From: Calonectria ilicicola
Taxonomy: Eukaryota; Ascomycota; Sordariomycetes; Hypocreales; Nectriaceae
DNA length: 64,000 nucleotides
NCBI GenBank assembly: GCA_020809705.1
Contig: CP085825.1
Coordinates: 868,001-932,000, forward strand
Direction of reading: 5' to 3'
Shown here: positions 45,448 through 57,132 of the stretch, piece after piece
Numbering within the stretch: the first letter of the stretch is position 1
How the letters are laid out: the number at the start of each line of letters is the position of its first letter
Translations under genes and position numbers: made by a program
The notes under the pieces: model-generated
Databases searched by the model: none
What the model was told of the DNA's origin: nothing
What the model saw: only the letters and a program-made list of their open reading frames with translations

Positions 45448-48092
45448 ATGTCATCCGAACAACCCTCTACCGCCCGCCGGCGGAAACATCGGTCCTCTGT
45501 TGCATGTGACTTTTGCCGTCGGAGAAAAGTACTCTTGGTCTTCAACCAAACCCAAGCATTTCGCTGACAAATATTCTAGCTTGGGTGTGACAATTCAAAA
45601 CCCAAGTGCGAAAGCTGCCGATTGCGAGGCGTCGATTGCACGTATGCGAAGAGAGCCAAAACTGCACGGTGAGTAATGCCGTCTTCTTGCTCTTAGTAGG
45701 ATAAATAATATCCGGGATAAATAATCTTAGTGCTTTATGTGTAGGAAAAAAAATAAATAAATAAATTATCTTAGTGCTAATTCATGATTGATTTTAGGCC
45801 TTCCAATTCACGTATAAATCGACTGGAAGAAGAAAATGCGAGGCTGCGCTCATCCCTGCGGCGGCAGAGCTCACAACAACCAGATATCCAGGACGCAGCG
45901 GCTGAACCAATAACACATTCGACAATCCCGGACGTAGGACCAAATGAAACCTCTTTTTCTCTTCAAGACACGACATCGCCACAAAACATCGATGAGGTTT
46001 CTCAAAGCTCGTTTATACGGCCTCAAGACCCGTTTCTGCCATCACCTACTACCCCCTTGCAGCGTGGAGCCACTTCTGTGCCCCAGCAAGATATCGGCTT
46101 TCATGGACCTGCAAGTGTCATGTTTGATGCCACTCCAAGAAAAGAGAAGGATCCCAGTTCCAACCTCTCGACTTCCCATGCTAAAAACCAACTTTTAGCG
46201 GACGCTACAAGACAGAGTATGTGCAGCAGTCCACCTATATTTATCCATCGAACACTGGCAATTTCTAATGCGTAGCGTCAGGGCAACTTGAGGTTGTCAA
46301 TTTACATAATGGAAAACTCGATTTTGATGGAGTAGATCCTGGCCTTGGATTACGACTCCTGGCATTCTTCTGGAACCGACAGCATTATTCGGGCACTATT
46401 GTCTACCGTCCGGTATTCATGAGAGACATGGCTTGCCAAGGACCATACTTTTCCAAACTGCTCCTCAATGCAATTTATTTTGGAGCATCAAAGAGTTTGT
46501 CCGCTTCGGATAACCCAAACCACGATAACGGAAAATCCTTTCGACTCAAGTTTGAAGAACATTTACACGAATCTAGATCGATGGCATTATGGAAGAGTGA
46601 TATAACCACGATACAAGCACTCCTAATTGTTTCCGATTCCCTATTCACATGGTGTGACGAGAGGAGTTTGGCGTGGCAATACATGGGGATCGCAATTAGC
46701 ATGATCATTGACCTCGGAATTCACGTAGAAGGTACCTCATCTCGTTCTACTAGAAATCGCAACCCAGAGGACTTGGAGGTACATCGACGCCTTTTTTGGT
46801 CGTCCTTTAGTAAGCTGTTGAACATTTGTGCTCCAAAACGACAACTGACATATGAAAACCAGTATTGGACAAAGTGCAGTCAATTTACCAAGGCCGTCCC
46901 GCCAGACTGCGAGAAATGGATAATCGCGTGACGGTAGAATTCCTTGACGAATACGAAGAGTTGGAATTGTTCAGTACTCTTACATACTCATCTACCCCGC
47001 GGACTTTGGACCAGCCTGCATATAGCGTGTCGACTTTCAGGGAGTTGTGCCAACTCAGCATCATCATGGATCGTATACTTTGTGGGCTTTATGCTGAAAA
47101 AAGTGCATCGCGAGATCCCTTGGAATTATTTCACGTCTCGCGTATTCTCCAAAATGAATTGGGTGCTTGGCGAGATAACCTGCCGGGTCACATCTCAATT
47201 AATCTCGACAAGCCCGAGTCAGCTGCTCCCCTTCCCCACACACTGTCTTTATTGTAAGCCGATCCCATTACCTATCTTGCGGATTAATAATATTAAACAC
47301 TCATAAAGGTCAATGTATAATTCTCTGGTCATCTTGTTGAACCGTCCATTCGTCTCAGACGGCCATCTCCAGTCAGCGTCAGCATCGGCAGCGAGTGACG
47401 CATTCGCGCTCTGCGCAAAATCGGCATTGGAAATACACAATATTCTCTTGATGTATCAGAAGCACTTTTGTATGACAACAACACCCTACTTCGTTTCCTA
47501 CGCAACATATGTTAGTGCCACAATTCATGTGCGCATAGCAGCGCAACAAAGGCCGGATTCAGAAGCACACAAGCGCTTGGAGAATTGCCTTTATGCGTTG
47601 GCTGAGCAGCAGGTAAATTGTTATGGGCCACGCCAAACCCTACGGATTCTCAAAGGTTTGATGCATCGGTTGAACGTGCATGTTAAAAAAATGCCTAAAC
47701 CCCTTCTTGGAGGCTGTCAAGGAGAACAAATTCCCAATGTCTCTCGGGGGCTGGATGTAGCAATTGGTGTTGATCCCCAAACCCACGCAGATGTGCCACA
47801 GAATTTATCCGAAGCACAGACAATCATGTCTGGGCCAATTTTCACTGACTGGGATATTGAGGAGGTTATGAGGAGTTTTGATTATGGCTTCAGATGTCCG
47901 CTCACATCCGCCTATACCGAGGGAAATACATCTCAGCCCACACAATCCTCTACTGCCGCGGGCATGGATGGCGTTAATGCTGAAGGTTCTATGGGGAATT
48001 TGGCACCGTCTTTGGAGGATACGATTAGCTATGGTCTTGAAGAAATGCTATTTTTGGACCCATTATTCGGATTTGATGGATCTTCTCATTGA
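45448..48092 (+). CDS. Zn2Cys6 transcription factor with fungal-specific TF domain
   Basis: Six exons, 45448-45528, 45580-45668, 45798-46216, 46276-46809, 46863-47253 and 47309-48092, give 765 aa. Introns are 51, 129, 59, 53 and 55 nt. The zinc cluster is complete: CDFCRRRKLGCDNSKPKCESCRLRGVDC has the C-x2-C-x6-C-x6-C-x2-C-x6-C pattern, split by intron 1 (residues about 21-48). A short linker leads to a coiled coil (INRLEEENARLRSSLRR) suited to dimerisation. The fungal-specific TF domain follows, with VYRPVFMRDM, FTWCDERSLAWQYMGIAISMIIDLGIH, EVHRRLFWSSF, DKVQSIYQGRPARLREMD and LVILLNRPF. It resembles the NirA/Nit4-XlnR broad class. It is probably the pathway-specific activator of the adjacent hydrolase and epimerase genes. 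Confidence 0.88.
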
Positions 48093-48223
48093 TAGTATCA
48101 CTTGGAAATCAAGGCAAACATTGCAATTTAGAAAGATCGTCTATTAGAAATTGTATTATCCAATCGATTTTACTCGCTCGCTTTTTAACAAACATTAATG
48201 TATATCATGTTGTCATGCTTCCA

Positions 48224-51200
48224 TTATTCCTCGGAAGAGGAGGAGTCCTCCGAGTAGGACAGCTGGAAGAATTTCTCAAACACCGCCGACTCGAGATCCA
48301 GCTCAGTCGGTTCCTCATTACCCGCCCTGATGACGTTCTTGCGTCTCAGGTAAACTCTCTTTGCCCACTTCCACAGCTCTGCACCACCAAAGAAGAAGAT
48401 GGTCATGCCAAAGACGATGCCCCATTCAACGTCAATTTCGTAGTGCAAAAACACATCATGGTTGAGCACGGGAATGTACAGGGCAGGGAAAACGCTAAAC
48501 ATTCCCAACATGACGGACCAGAACAGGAAGGGGTTGCGCCAAAGCCTGAGGGCCCATTCGCGCGTGTTGGAGATCATGCCGTCGAAGAATGAACGGCGCA
48601 AATCGACAAGCTCCCAGGCAAAAATGGCAAACACCCACATCATGATTGTAAAGCAAGTAGAGCGAGCGCGGAAGACGGCATTACAGGACTCCGAGTAGGC
48701 AATGTTGCAATCTTGTCCAAGATTTCCGTCATTGAGGCCGAAGAGGACGATGGCGAAACTGCCCAGCAGGGCAACGCCAGTGAAGAACCCGTAAACCACA
48801 ATGTCGGCCAAGAACTCAGGAGTGAAGACACCATACTTGAGCTGTGAAAATGAATTAGTAGGGCGTTTTAATGTTGGGTCCGAGGGAAACTCACGCTCTG
48901 GGGCGGACGGTTTAGAATGTCTGGGCTGGCAGCTTCAAATCCCAGTCCAGTTTCGGTGAAGGCACCACCAATGATCAACATGAACAGAATCTCGATAGGT
49001 GTGACCTGGAAGATTGAGATTCCAGTAGAATCCTTGTACGCGAGGCCCACCATAAGGGTAGTGACGAATCCTGCGTTGGCGGCGAGCACATGAAGCATGA
49101 ACTTTTGAACATTGTCAAAGATACGGCGACCCTCTTCGATGGCGTTGAGGATAGAGGCAAAGTTGTCATCGGTAAGCACAATGTCAGAAGCGCTGCTGAT
49201 GTTAGCTTAAGAAAACAGCAGAGAAGCAATGCTCATACCTCTTGGCAACATCAGATCCATTCAATCCCATAGCAATGCCCACATCAGCACGCTTCAAGCT
49301 AGGGGAATCATTGACTCCGTCACCGGTCTAGTTTTTTGTTAGAGATGTACTGGTTATGAGAGAAAATTGCTTACCATAGCAACATAGCGACCACGACGAT
49401 GTAGCGCATCGATCATTCGAACCTTTGTGTTGGGAGCACAGCGAGCAACCACAAGGGGCAAGTCCGGCAGCTGGTCAATCTCCTCATCAGTCAAAGAGTC
49501 AAAGTCGTGCGCAGTCATGACCATGCGCTGAACAATATCGGCTCTGAGAAGCTCCATGCGCGAGGGAAGGATTCCGACTTCGCGGGCGATGGCACGAGCA
49601 GTTTCGGGGTGATCTCCAGTCAACATGTGCACATTGATTCCAGCCTTGTGGCACTTGAAAACACTTGGCCTGGACTCTGGGCGGGGAGGATCGTAGATAC
49701 CGACGAGACCGTGGAAAACTAGGCCGCATTCGAACTTGTCGCGCTTGAGAAGGCCCAGCTTGACATCTTCCTCAGACACCTCACCACGCATAACCTTGCT
49801 TGCCAAAGCCAAGACTCGAAGACCCCGACGGGCAAGGGCTTCCATGTTTGCGTGAATCCTCTCCCTGGTGACTGTGTTCATCGGAGCGGGGATGTCGTTG
49901 GTCGCAATGGCAGAGCAGCACTCAACCACTCGCTCAACAGCACCCTTTGTGAAGACGCAAGTTTCGTCGGTGACTATGTTTTTGCAGATGACGGACATCT
50001 TCTTGACTGACGAATCAAATGAGAACTCTGCAACTTGGCTCCATTCATTTCTCCCCTCCAGAGACTTTTGTCCGAATCTAGTGGCAAAGACTCGAAGAGC
50101 GACTTCAGTTGGGTCACCTTGGGCACTCCACTGGCCCTCGCTGCCGGTCTTTTGCAGACTGGATAGGTTGGCAAATGAAGCAATGTTGAAGAACCTTCTC
50201 AGGGAGGTAGTCATGGCCTCCTCGCTGGGGGTGATGGGAAGGATTGGGCATTTTTCCTCATCCATAGCATCAGGTTGAGACTTTGTGAAGCTAACAGTAC
50301 CAGCCTCTGGGTTGTACGGCTGGTTGGTCGTTTCAACAGAGTATGTTCCATAGCTAGGGATCCAGGCCATCCTAGTAACCATCTTGCCCTGGGTCAGGGT
50401 ACCGGTCTTGTCGGAGCAAATGTCTGTGTATAAAGTCAATTCATGTTCTCAGGGTTCAATTGCATAGAAGCTGAAACTTACTTGTCACACCACCCAATGC
50501 TTCCAAGCTCCTCATGTTTCTGACGAGGACATGACGCTCCACCATGGCCTTGGTCCCTGCCGCCATGGTAATGGTGAGCACCAAAATGAGCGTAACAGGA
50601 ATGGTGCCGATCGCGGTTGCAATAGCGTAGACAATGATGTCTCGATCGCCTTTGAACCCGTTTGCTGCCAACACGATTACACCACACAGGAGCGAAAATG
50701 AAAAGAGGTAGAGAAAGAGCCGGGCGATCTTGCGTTGCAATGGAGTTCCGACATTCAAACCCAAGAAAGTTCCCACGACATCCCAGCATCTACCACTCCA
50801 GAACCTGAAGTACGCAGCAGGAGATGCCTTTCCGTCGTCTTTGCGCTTGAGAACTCTCTTGTCACCACTTTTATGTAAAGCAGCAGCGATGGCACCGATT
50901 TCAGTGAACATGCCCGTAGCAATGACAACGCCTCGTCCACGACCCTTGGTGATGGTGGTTGAGCTATAGGCAATATTGGTTCGGTCGCCGGGTCCAGTGT
51001 CGTTATCGTGTACCGCTTCAGGGTCCTTGCGAGCCGGGACAGATTCGCCAGTGAGCATGGCTTCGTCAGCTTCGAGGTTCATCACATCCAGGAGTCGAAC
51101 GTCAGCGGGCACAACATCGCCAGTCTTGAGGTCAACGATGTCACCAGGCACAATGGTGGCTACATCGACAACTTGAATCTCTCCACTTCGGATTACTCGG

Positions 51201-51671
51201 GCTGTGGCTGAGTTTAATGACTGCAAGGACGCAATCGTCCTTGCGGCCTGCAAGTCCTGGATGAACCCGATTACAACGTTGATGAGGATGATGAACGCGA
51301 GAACGCCAGCTTCGGTCCAAGCTTTGATAACAAAACTAGCCGCCAGGGCAAGAACGAGAACCTGGATGAAAATAAATGATTAGCCTTGAATTGTACAGAC
51401 AGTTTGTTAGTCCCCTTACAATGGTCATTGCGTTAACAATCTGCATAATGAAGATCTGCAGTGGTTTGACGCCCTCTTCCTTTTCGAGCTCATTTGATCC
51501 ATACTTGGATACCCTTTCCTTGGCCTCGATGGTGCTAAGTCCATCACTTAGGTTTGTTGAAAGCTCCCGTGTCACTTCTTCAGTCGATAATGCATGGGCC
51601 GGTCGAGAGAGAGGGGAGCTGGACTGGCCAGCGACGTTTCCGTCATTAGTCGACCTTTGTTGAGCCATCAT
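48224..51671 (-). CDS. ENA-type P-type ATPase (Na+/K+/Li+ exporter, P2D class)
   Basis: Six exons, 51671-51420, 51361-50482, 50423-49375, 49327-49239, 49192-48895 and 48841-48224, give 1061 aa. Introns are 46-58 nt. The P-ATPase motifs are complete: LTGESVPA (A domain), [17 protein letters not shown] (M4), Asp near 382 in [38 protein letters not shown] and [21 protein letters not shown]. The C-terminal transmembrane region includes [23 protein letters not shown]. The N-terminus [18 protein letters not shown] and the M4 region fit the fungal ENA sodium/potassium pump class better than H+-ATPase or SERCA. It would export alkali cations at the plasma membrane, important at high pH. Two adjacent ATGs (51671, 51668) are possible starts. 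Exon 5 starts at a CAGCAG tandem acceptor. Confidence 0.9.
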
Positions 51672-52571
51672 GAAAGAGTGAAAGGTATCCCGGAGCAAAT
51701 GCCTGTTTGCTGATCCAGCGGGTACAAAGGACAAGGAAGGACCTGAGAGAGTGCTGGTGACAAGCCTGGAGGGACATCTTTCTGGTCAGGATGGCAGGCT
51801 CATCTTTATATCTGACAGGACGACATTGCGGTCTAGCCAAGACTTTCATCGGTAGGGCTACAAAACTGCCCGAGTGGAGTAATGAACTTGGTCATCTTGC
51901 TCGGCCATTCGAAGTGTAGCAGCCAAGGCCCAAAGCGGTGCCGAGATGTCGTCTCGTGCACAGAGGATCAACCATGGGAGCCACATGCTGCTTCATCCCA
52001 CTCCCCATTGACACCCTTCTAACCCCAAGTTGGCATGTTCGGCCGACGAATCACATCCCTCAACGGGCTCGGTTCGCAGGCCTCGATTCGCCATCTTTTA
52101 AGTTGCATTGATGCAGAACCGTTGGCTTGGGTAATATTGTGGGGGTGAACCTGGTCGGGAAGACGTGCCGTAAACAGACTAGTCTGTGCGTTGAGGATGT
52201 GCCGTGGAGGAGTAGCTCGCTCAGCTGCCTTGTAACTACTCGTGTTTGATGGATATTTTATTCTGACCGCTCTGGTGGAAGAAACTAACGGTTCGACGTA
52301 AATGGATCTCCCTCTTGGTTTTTCAGTAATTGCTTGCTCGGTGGGCAACAAACCTCCATCCAAATGCCATCATGTTCGCCTTATGAGCTGAGCAACAACC
52401 CTTTTTTGGCTCGGATCATCTCATTTTCTTCCAATTGCCCCGTGTATTCAGGCGTGCTGATTCCCCAAATCACGTTCATATCCCCACATCGTTTCCACTT
52501 TACATCCTATTCGCCACCCCAAAAATGAAGCAAATAAAGCGGAGGCTATGGCGGTTGACCATCACCGTGCG
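51672..52571. other. Intergenic upstream of the ATPase
   Basis: This includes the ENA-type gene promoter. Several 60-110 aa frames have no recognisable family. No gene seen. Confidence 0.45.
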
Positions 52572-53414
52572 CTAATCTTGTGCCCATTCTCCCAGCATAT
52601 CAGCCTCGGTTTCCGTCAAGACTGCATCATAAAAATTGGTCTCCTTATTGAGAATTAGCGGTATTGATCCCCATTGGCACCGTGCCATTAGGCCGTCTTC
52701 AGAGATCCCGCATTCCTGGTCTTAACACTGTCGATATCGACGCGTAGGGCTTTCGCCATGGCCATGATCCGATCCAGGAAGGATTTCAGGTTCACATAGC
52801 CGGTATTAATTAAACTCGACCCTTCAGGTAGTTTTTTACGTGTAATCAAAATGTTTCCTTTTCCCCGGACCCTTAGACATAGGTTTACGGAATATTTCTG
52901 AATCCCAACAAAAAATTGGCCATCAATAAGAACCGGCATAGTGAGAATCAGGCCAAAGGCTTCTTTTTTCACGCCAACCTGTCAACTAGTCTTCTAGCGC
53001 ACGTCAATCACAAGAACTATTTTAGTATGCGGATGAAACTTGACTGTGACCGGTGATGAAGTTCGGGCAATAGGTGCGGACAGCAGGGCCACGGGCCCGA
53101 ACATCAGAGAGCCATAGCTAAAACACAGCGGCGACTTTGGGCCTAGGTGCGGCTCGTCGGGAGGATGTGGTCGAGCCAAGATGCAGATCTGTGTCAAACC
53201 GGGGAGGCTTCCCAGGTTCATAGCGCTGTGCCCCTTGTAGTAAATCTTGCCGACCGACGACTTGACGCCATGAGGATGAGTCAATGAGTGTACCAAATCT
53301 TCTTGCCTGGACGTCCAGTTCATCGGCTCCGCCGTTCATGGCGTTTAGTTTGCAGGAGAAGGTGCGGCAAACTCTGGGGAACAGGATTGAAGAGGTGGAT
53401 CTGGACATCGTCAA
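52572..53414 (-). pseudogene. Possible decayed or unresolved gene
   Basis: Coding-like stretches follow each other on the minus strand but change frame. They are SSILFPRVCRTFSCKLN...GGADELDVQARRFGTLID (to a stop at 53118), then CFSYGSLMFGPVALLSAP (53.1-53.0 kb), and then GVKKEAFGLILTMPVLIDG to MAKALRVDIDS (52972-52725). The last stretch can be joined in frame, by an intron with a GTTAAG donor and a GCTAAT branch, to ETNFYDAVLTETEADMLGEWAQD and a stop at 52572. No clear intron links the earlier pieces; one candidate (GTCACA to TTGACAG) is weak. No family recognised. It may be a real multi-exon gene I failed to resolve, or a relic. Confidence 0.35.
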
Positions 53415-54304
53415 GATTTACCTTCTTGGGTATAGTAGCTTGAGATCTGCTTACGAATCTTTAGATCACAACCTTGGTCCAACGACTTCACATATGATTA
53501 TTTGTCAAGCACAAGATGATAAAACTTTCTTATTGGCGACATGATTGTATTGCCAAGCCCCCAAAATTACGTGTATTGGGAACTGTTGCCTCGGTTGACG
53601 AGATTCAAAGGCTCTGGCTAACAATTGAGCCGAATCACGCACCATGCTATAGGGTGGGATCTTTGAGCTTGACTGAATTGGTATTGGCAAGTTCGACGTA
53701 TGCCTCGAAATGAATGTATGGGCGGCATTGACCCGAGTGTACGGTCGCAGCCGAAGCTAAAACGCGAACCCGAAGCTGGCTTTGGCTCTAATCTGTCCCA
53801 AACGGGTGAATGAAACTACACAGCATCATGTCCAAGCGAGCGTCTGGGCTGGAAACCCCAATGGAACAATGGTAAGCCGTATGCCTGCGGTGAGCGAGCG
53901 GTGAATATATTGAGGACAGCATGAATTGTGGAAATCGCCGCCGGACATGACCTATACCTCACGTTGACCAGGGCGTTCGGCAGCGGCCGCCTGGTGCCGC
54001 ATTCCGTCATGAACACAGACAAGCGGCCGACCTGAGCCGGTTTGCAACGACGCTATGCACGTGAATAAATTGTATGGCCAATAACGTGGTGTATTTAGCC
54101 TGCTATCGTGATAGCATTGAAGCGCTTGATAAGATGATGATGCCTTGCTGGTAGGCACTGTGGAAGAGGTTCCAATCGGCTATCGGCAGAACATTACGAT
54201 GCTAGAATATGCAAAGGCAAGTTCAATTTTCAACGACAACCATTCTCTTTGATTCATTTGAAAATATACATGATCTATCCCGACCTTCCGCAATTCCCAG
54301 CTCC
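53415..54304. other. Intergenic
   Basis: This lies upstream of the possible relic (-) and downstream of the complex I gene (-). Frames here are under 70 aa. Nothing recognised. Confidence 0.45.
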
Positions 54305-55121
54305 TTATTGGCTCGCCTCGCTCTGTCCGGGGACGAAGGGCTTGCCGTCGCCAGGTCCGATGCGCACATCGGCAAAGATCTGCTTTGGTCGCAGCTCGAC
54401 GGGGGTGACGTTTGTGGGCTGGTCGGGGACCTTCTTCTGGAGGTTCTGCCAAAGAGTTAGCCGGGTTTGATGTCATCGTTTCAGGGTTCGGCGTTATGAC
54501 GTACCAGGTTGTCGAAAACGCACTTGTTGAGCTTCCACTCAGCAGGGCGGCACTGCCACAGCTGCTGATTTCGGTCGTCAAGGCACTGCCAGTGCTTGCG
54601 GAACTCGGCCAAGCAGTGGGTGTTGATGTCCTGGATGCTGTGGGGTCGAATCGGGTCAGCGGGAGTCCATAATTCTCAAGTATACACAGCCAATGCGGGA
54701 AGTATGGCTAGAGACCCCAATTGGTCGTAATTATTTTTTTCTGTTCGGTAGAAACGTACACGCTGGAGGCACATCGGGTGACTCGTCGGCCCTCCTTCAA
54801 GCAGGCAAACTCTCCTCGGCCGGGGTTCTCGGTCTTGCACTGCATGAAGTCATCGTTGTAGTCGCGGCATCGGGCGCCGATGAAGAAGGAGGCCGAGAGA
54901 AGGGGCGCAGAGCTGGCACCGATCTCCTTGACGGCGGGGACGTCCTCGGGGAGAGGGGTGGTGTCGATGAGCACCTGCTGGTTGAACCTGGCCGAGGGTT
55001 AGCCATTTATTTTCCGCTGCTAGTCTCGACGGCGGGCCAATTGCCCCCAAATCGGGCGTCCAGCAACAGCCGGCGGGTCGAGAATCGGCGGGGAGACGTA
55101 CTGAGCTCGTCGGGAGGCCAT
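54305..55121 (-). CDS. NADH:ubiquinone oxidoreductase 20.8 kDa subunit (NDUFA8 homologue)
   Basis: Four exons, 55121-55102, 54987-54760, 54637-54505 and 54445-54305, give 173 aa. Introns are 114, 122 and 59 nt. The first exon has only 20 nt. The protein starts MASRRAQFNQQVLIDTTPLPEDVPAV and holds four CX9C motifs: CRDYNDDFMQC, CLKEGRRVTRC, CLAEFRKHWQC and CRPAEWKLNKC. This is the quadruple pattern of the PGIV/NDUFA8 family. The C-terminus ends FVPGQSEASQ. Known members are imported by Mia40 into the intermembrane space and form part of the complex I membrane arm. It is slightly shorter than the Neurospora homologue. It is head-to-head with NUP57. Confidence 0.92.
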
Positions 55122-55562
55122 GGTTGTGGTGTTTGCGCGGCTGGACGGGAGCGATGCGGTGATTCCAGTTGCGAGGTGAATGTTCCCGGCTGGATTTGAG
55201 AGTGTGATGTTGGAATTGCCTCGCTGTGATTGGTCGGGGTGTGGGGCAAGGCTGCGAGGTACCCAAGGTGACCACTGGACCCAGCTGAGCCAGCGCTGAG
55301 CTGCCTTTTCGCGTCCAGCTCCAATAATTTTGAGGCAGCACCAAAACAAAGGACTTTGTTCAGCCTTGCAACGACAACGCCCATCCCACGCAAAATCATC
55401 ACAACAGTCGTGCAAACCCGCCAACGCCCGCTGCCGAGTCGCTGTTTTCGTCGCGATCCAGCTGTGCACTCAGCTGACGGCTGCTGTTCCCCCCCGAGTT
55501 CCAACCACGCTCCTTGAACTCCCCGATCTCGGATTTTGCGACATCTCACGACAACCACCATC
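55122..55562. promoter_or_regulatory. Bidirectional promoter complex I subunit/NUP57
   Basis: A 441-bp interval lies between divergent starts. Antisense frames through it are chance. No specific site is claimed. Confidence 0.45.
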
Positions 55563-56631
55563 ATGTCGCTCTTCGGCCAGCCCAAGCCCTCGCTCTTTGG
55601 GCAGTCGCAGGCCATGCAGGCCCAGCCCCAGCAGCAGGGTAACGCCCTTGGCGCCTCGATTGTCGGTCAGCAGCAGCAGCCTCAGCAGATGCCGACGCTG
55701 TCTCAGTCGCAGGCCCAGTTGTCCAGCTCGCTCTGGCAACCTGGCAAAGAAACGCCCCGTATGTCCTTGATCCACACCGACTAAATTACTCTTCTCTCAA
55801 TACTAACTAGCCATGATAGACCAGAAGCCCATCCTCGAGCAGATGAAACTGGTGACGGAGAAGTGGGATCCCGCGAACCCTAACTGCGTTTTCAAGCACT
55901 ACTTTTACAACAAGGTCGAGGAATCCCATGTTCCTTTCTACAAGCCCCAGCCCTTTGAGGACCCTCGGGAATGGGAGGAGGCTCTCCAGAACAAGCCCGC
56001 ACCAGGCTTCATGCCCGTGCTGTGCTCCGGATACAACGGTGTCGCCGATCGCTTGAAGACGCAGAAGCGAGCCGTCTCCGACTTCAACACCCGACTTCAC
56101 CAGATCAACGGCAGCCTCGACGCCATTCTTCAGCGCCACGAACTGGAGACTGAGGTAAGAGCCATTGCCGCGCGCCGACGACAGACGACCATCAGCGAGC
56201 GATGCCTGGCACTAGCCGCCCGAGTGCAGGTCCTGCGAAATCGGGGCTACGCGCTAAGCGGTGATGAGGATGATCTGAACAGCCGACTCCAGACCCTTGA
56301 AAGAGAGGTTCAGGACCCCGCTGTCAACGCCCGTGAGGAGGAACTATGGAGCAGACTCATCGTTCTGCGAGGATACTCTGACCAGCTCGCCAAGGAGATG
56401 GATAAGCCTGCAGGAGGCGAAGGAGAAACCCTGGACCCTGAGACGGAAGTCAAGGCCAAGAGGGTAAGTCATGACGGAACCTCAACACGTGTATACCCCA
56501 AAGCTAACAAGACACAGGTATTGGAGGATTACGAAAAGCAGATTCAGCACCTAAGGAAGGAGCTTGAGGCTTTGGGCGTCGACTACCAAGAGTGGGAAAA
56601 GAGCAGAAACCCTCACACACGATCGAGGTAA
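55563..56631 (+). CDS. NUP57: Nucleoporin Nup57 (NUP54 family)
   Basis: Three exons, 55563-55758, 55811-56463 and 56518-56631, give 320 aa. Introns are 52 and 54 nt. The N-terminus has a very short FG-type region (MSLFGQPKPSLFGQSQ) and a Gln-rich stretch. The NUP54-type core follows: EKWDPANPNCVFKHYFYNKV, VPFYKPQPFEDPREWEEALQ and a long coiled-coil C-terminus (RLHQINGSLDAILQRHELET, DYEKQIQHLRKELEALGVDY). Known Nup57/Nup54 forms a coiled-coil trimer with Nsp1 and Nup49 in the central channel. Only two FG repeats is few for this family, as in many filamentous fungi. Intron 2 is 54 nt with no in-frame stop, so retention would insert 18 residues. Intron 1 ends TACTAACTAG. Confidence 0.9.
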
Positions 56632-57132
56632 TTGGGAGGGGTAATGGCGGGCCTAGTCAGCATCGGATTAAAAGAGGAGTAATGGGTTCTTTATATTCCA
56701 GGGTGTATTTTGTAGTATTTCTGCGGTGAATAGGAGCAAACAACTCGGGCCGAGTTGTAGTCGAGTTGTCCAGACGGAGATTCAGGTGTTTTTTTGACAC
56801 GATAATGAAGCAGCCAGGATTGTCAGGTTGCCATGTTGGCATTGCGCAGAGCGCCTTTGATTGTATGATGGGAGGAATATCAAGATGCATGGAACCCATC
56901 CAGCCTTTGTATAATGTACAATTTTATACCGCGAACCTCCTGCCGTCTATCCAATCCATCCGTCTATATCGTACAGGGAGTGCCATACCCCGAGCCCCCA
57001 CGGTAATAAGGGTCGTCATTGCTGGTTACTCCATCCGCCCTCCGGACCTTATTGCAACGGCTGGTTCATTACGTGCAACGGAACGGTCGGGCGGGGTGGT
57101 TGTTTGCTCAATACTGCATTGGGCATCGGCAT
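56632..57132. other. Convergent intergenic
   Basis: This is the 3' flank of NUP57 (+) and TOM5 (-). No gene recognised. Confidence 0.5.
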
